Shown piece after piece: positions 32,164-32,332 of a stretch of 32,332 bases of DNA. The DNA comes from Deltaproteobacteria bacterium (lineage in GTDB: Bacteria; Desulfobacterota; DSM-4660; Desulfatiglandales; B25-G16). The DNA lies in the NCBI GenBank assembly GCA_020349945.1, contig CP070704.1, positions 33,250 through 65,581 of the forward strand, given 5' to 3'. Numbering within the stretch: position 1 is the first letter of the stretch; each line of letters starts with the position of its first letter. The position numbers and the translations under genes were made by a program. Under the pieces are notes generated by a model. It saw only the letters and a list, made by a program, of their open reading frames with translations, ran no database searches and had not been told where the DNA came from.

Positions 32164-32332
32164 TTACATACAAACCTTCCTTACCTGCAGAAGATCGGTT
32201 TGACCAACAAATATCTTTCGTATCCCTTCTTGCATGAGGGTCGTCATTCCATCGGCGATGGCCTGTTGTCTAATCTCCTCCATCCGAGCCTTGTTTTGGA
32301 TCAGGGATTTCATCTTCGGTGTACCAGCCAAT
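32164..32332 (-). CDS. GspE/PilB-type secretion/pilus ATPase, C-terminal end only
   Basis: The last 55 codons of a minus-strand gene cut by the window edge; stop at 32164-32166. The peptide reads 'LAGTPKMKSLIQNKARMEEI', then 'RQQAIADGMTTLMQEGIRKI', then 'FVGQTDLLQVRKVCM'. The pattern of an 'I..A...GM.TL..DG..K...G.T....V' tail is the usual C-terminus of type II secretion ATPase GspE and type IV pilus ATPase PilB. The Walker and Zn regions are outside the window. It converges on argC with nine bases between stops. Confidence 0.7.
   Translation of the reverse strand, partial: LAGTPKMKSLIQNKARMEEIRQQAIADGMTTLMQEGIRKIFVGQTDLLQVRKVCM

Noticed and set aside
1-32332. CRISPR array, phage or insertion sequence
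   Set aside because: No regularly spaced direct repeats, no transposase or integrase frame and no terminal inverted repeats were seen.

Overview
The window looks like chromosome of an anaerobic, Gram-negative bacterium, most likely a member of the Desulfobacterota (old Deltaproteobacteria). This is an inference from gene content: an NADH diaphorase module without complex I membrane subunits, a MTA/SAH-deaminase plus nucleoside phosphorylase pair, a DUF4911 gene, a COG2187-type kinase, a MetE/UROD-like enzyme, an ExbB/ExbD-FtsB-EF-P gene string and the tail of a GspE/PilB ATPase. Base composition is moderately AT-rich by eye, GTG and TTG starts are common, and neighbouring genes often overlap by a few bases. 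I see no phage, transposase, CRISPR, rRNA or tRNA. Both edges cut a gene: a P1-family peptidase on the left and a GspE/PilB-type ATPase on the right.

Layout. 1-2868: peptidase tail, then on the minus strand a nucleoside phosphorylase-MTA/SAH deaminase pair. 2890-2975: back-to-back promoters. 2993-8025 (+): a kinase-like pair, NAD kinase, DUF4911 protein, MiaB, and a REC-GGDEF protein. 8148-8240 (+): a 30-residue COX24/AURKAIP1-type basic peptide. 8257-11349 (-): 3-hydroxyacyl-CoA dehydrogenase, then a coupled pair of a ParB-like protein and an SPL-like radical SAM protein. 11583-16143 (+): a complete five-gene branched-chain-amino-acid-type ABC importer with its own promoter. 16213-18495 (-): a DUF1232-J-domain protein, a class III cyclase-TPR protein and a membrane-anchored coiled-coil protein. 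18496-19139: the only long gene-free stretch, holding a hairpin and a strong promoter. 19140-19976 (+): MBL-fold hydrolase. 19989-23749 (-): six tightly packed genes (ExbB/TolQ, ExbD/TolR, FtsB, TPR protein, EF-P, MetE/UROD-like). 24027-24677 (-): metallophosphoesterase. 24825-32154 (+): RdgB, then NuoE-NuoF-NuoG-like diaphorase, YggS, TtcA-like, a degenerate YchF-like protein and ArgC.

How the genes fit together. Several units concern nucleotide and sulfur housekeeping: MTA/SAH salvage, NAD kinase, MiaB and TtcA-like tRNA thiolation, and ITP/XTP removal. The NuoEFG-like trio would move electrons between NAD(H) and a partner encoded elsewhere. The least explained parts are the ParB-like/SPL-like pair, the cyclase-TPR plus coiled-coil pair with the adjacent gene-free stretch, and a YchF-like protein whose GTP-binding motifs are damaged.
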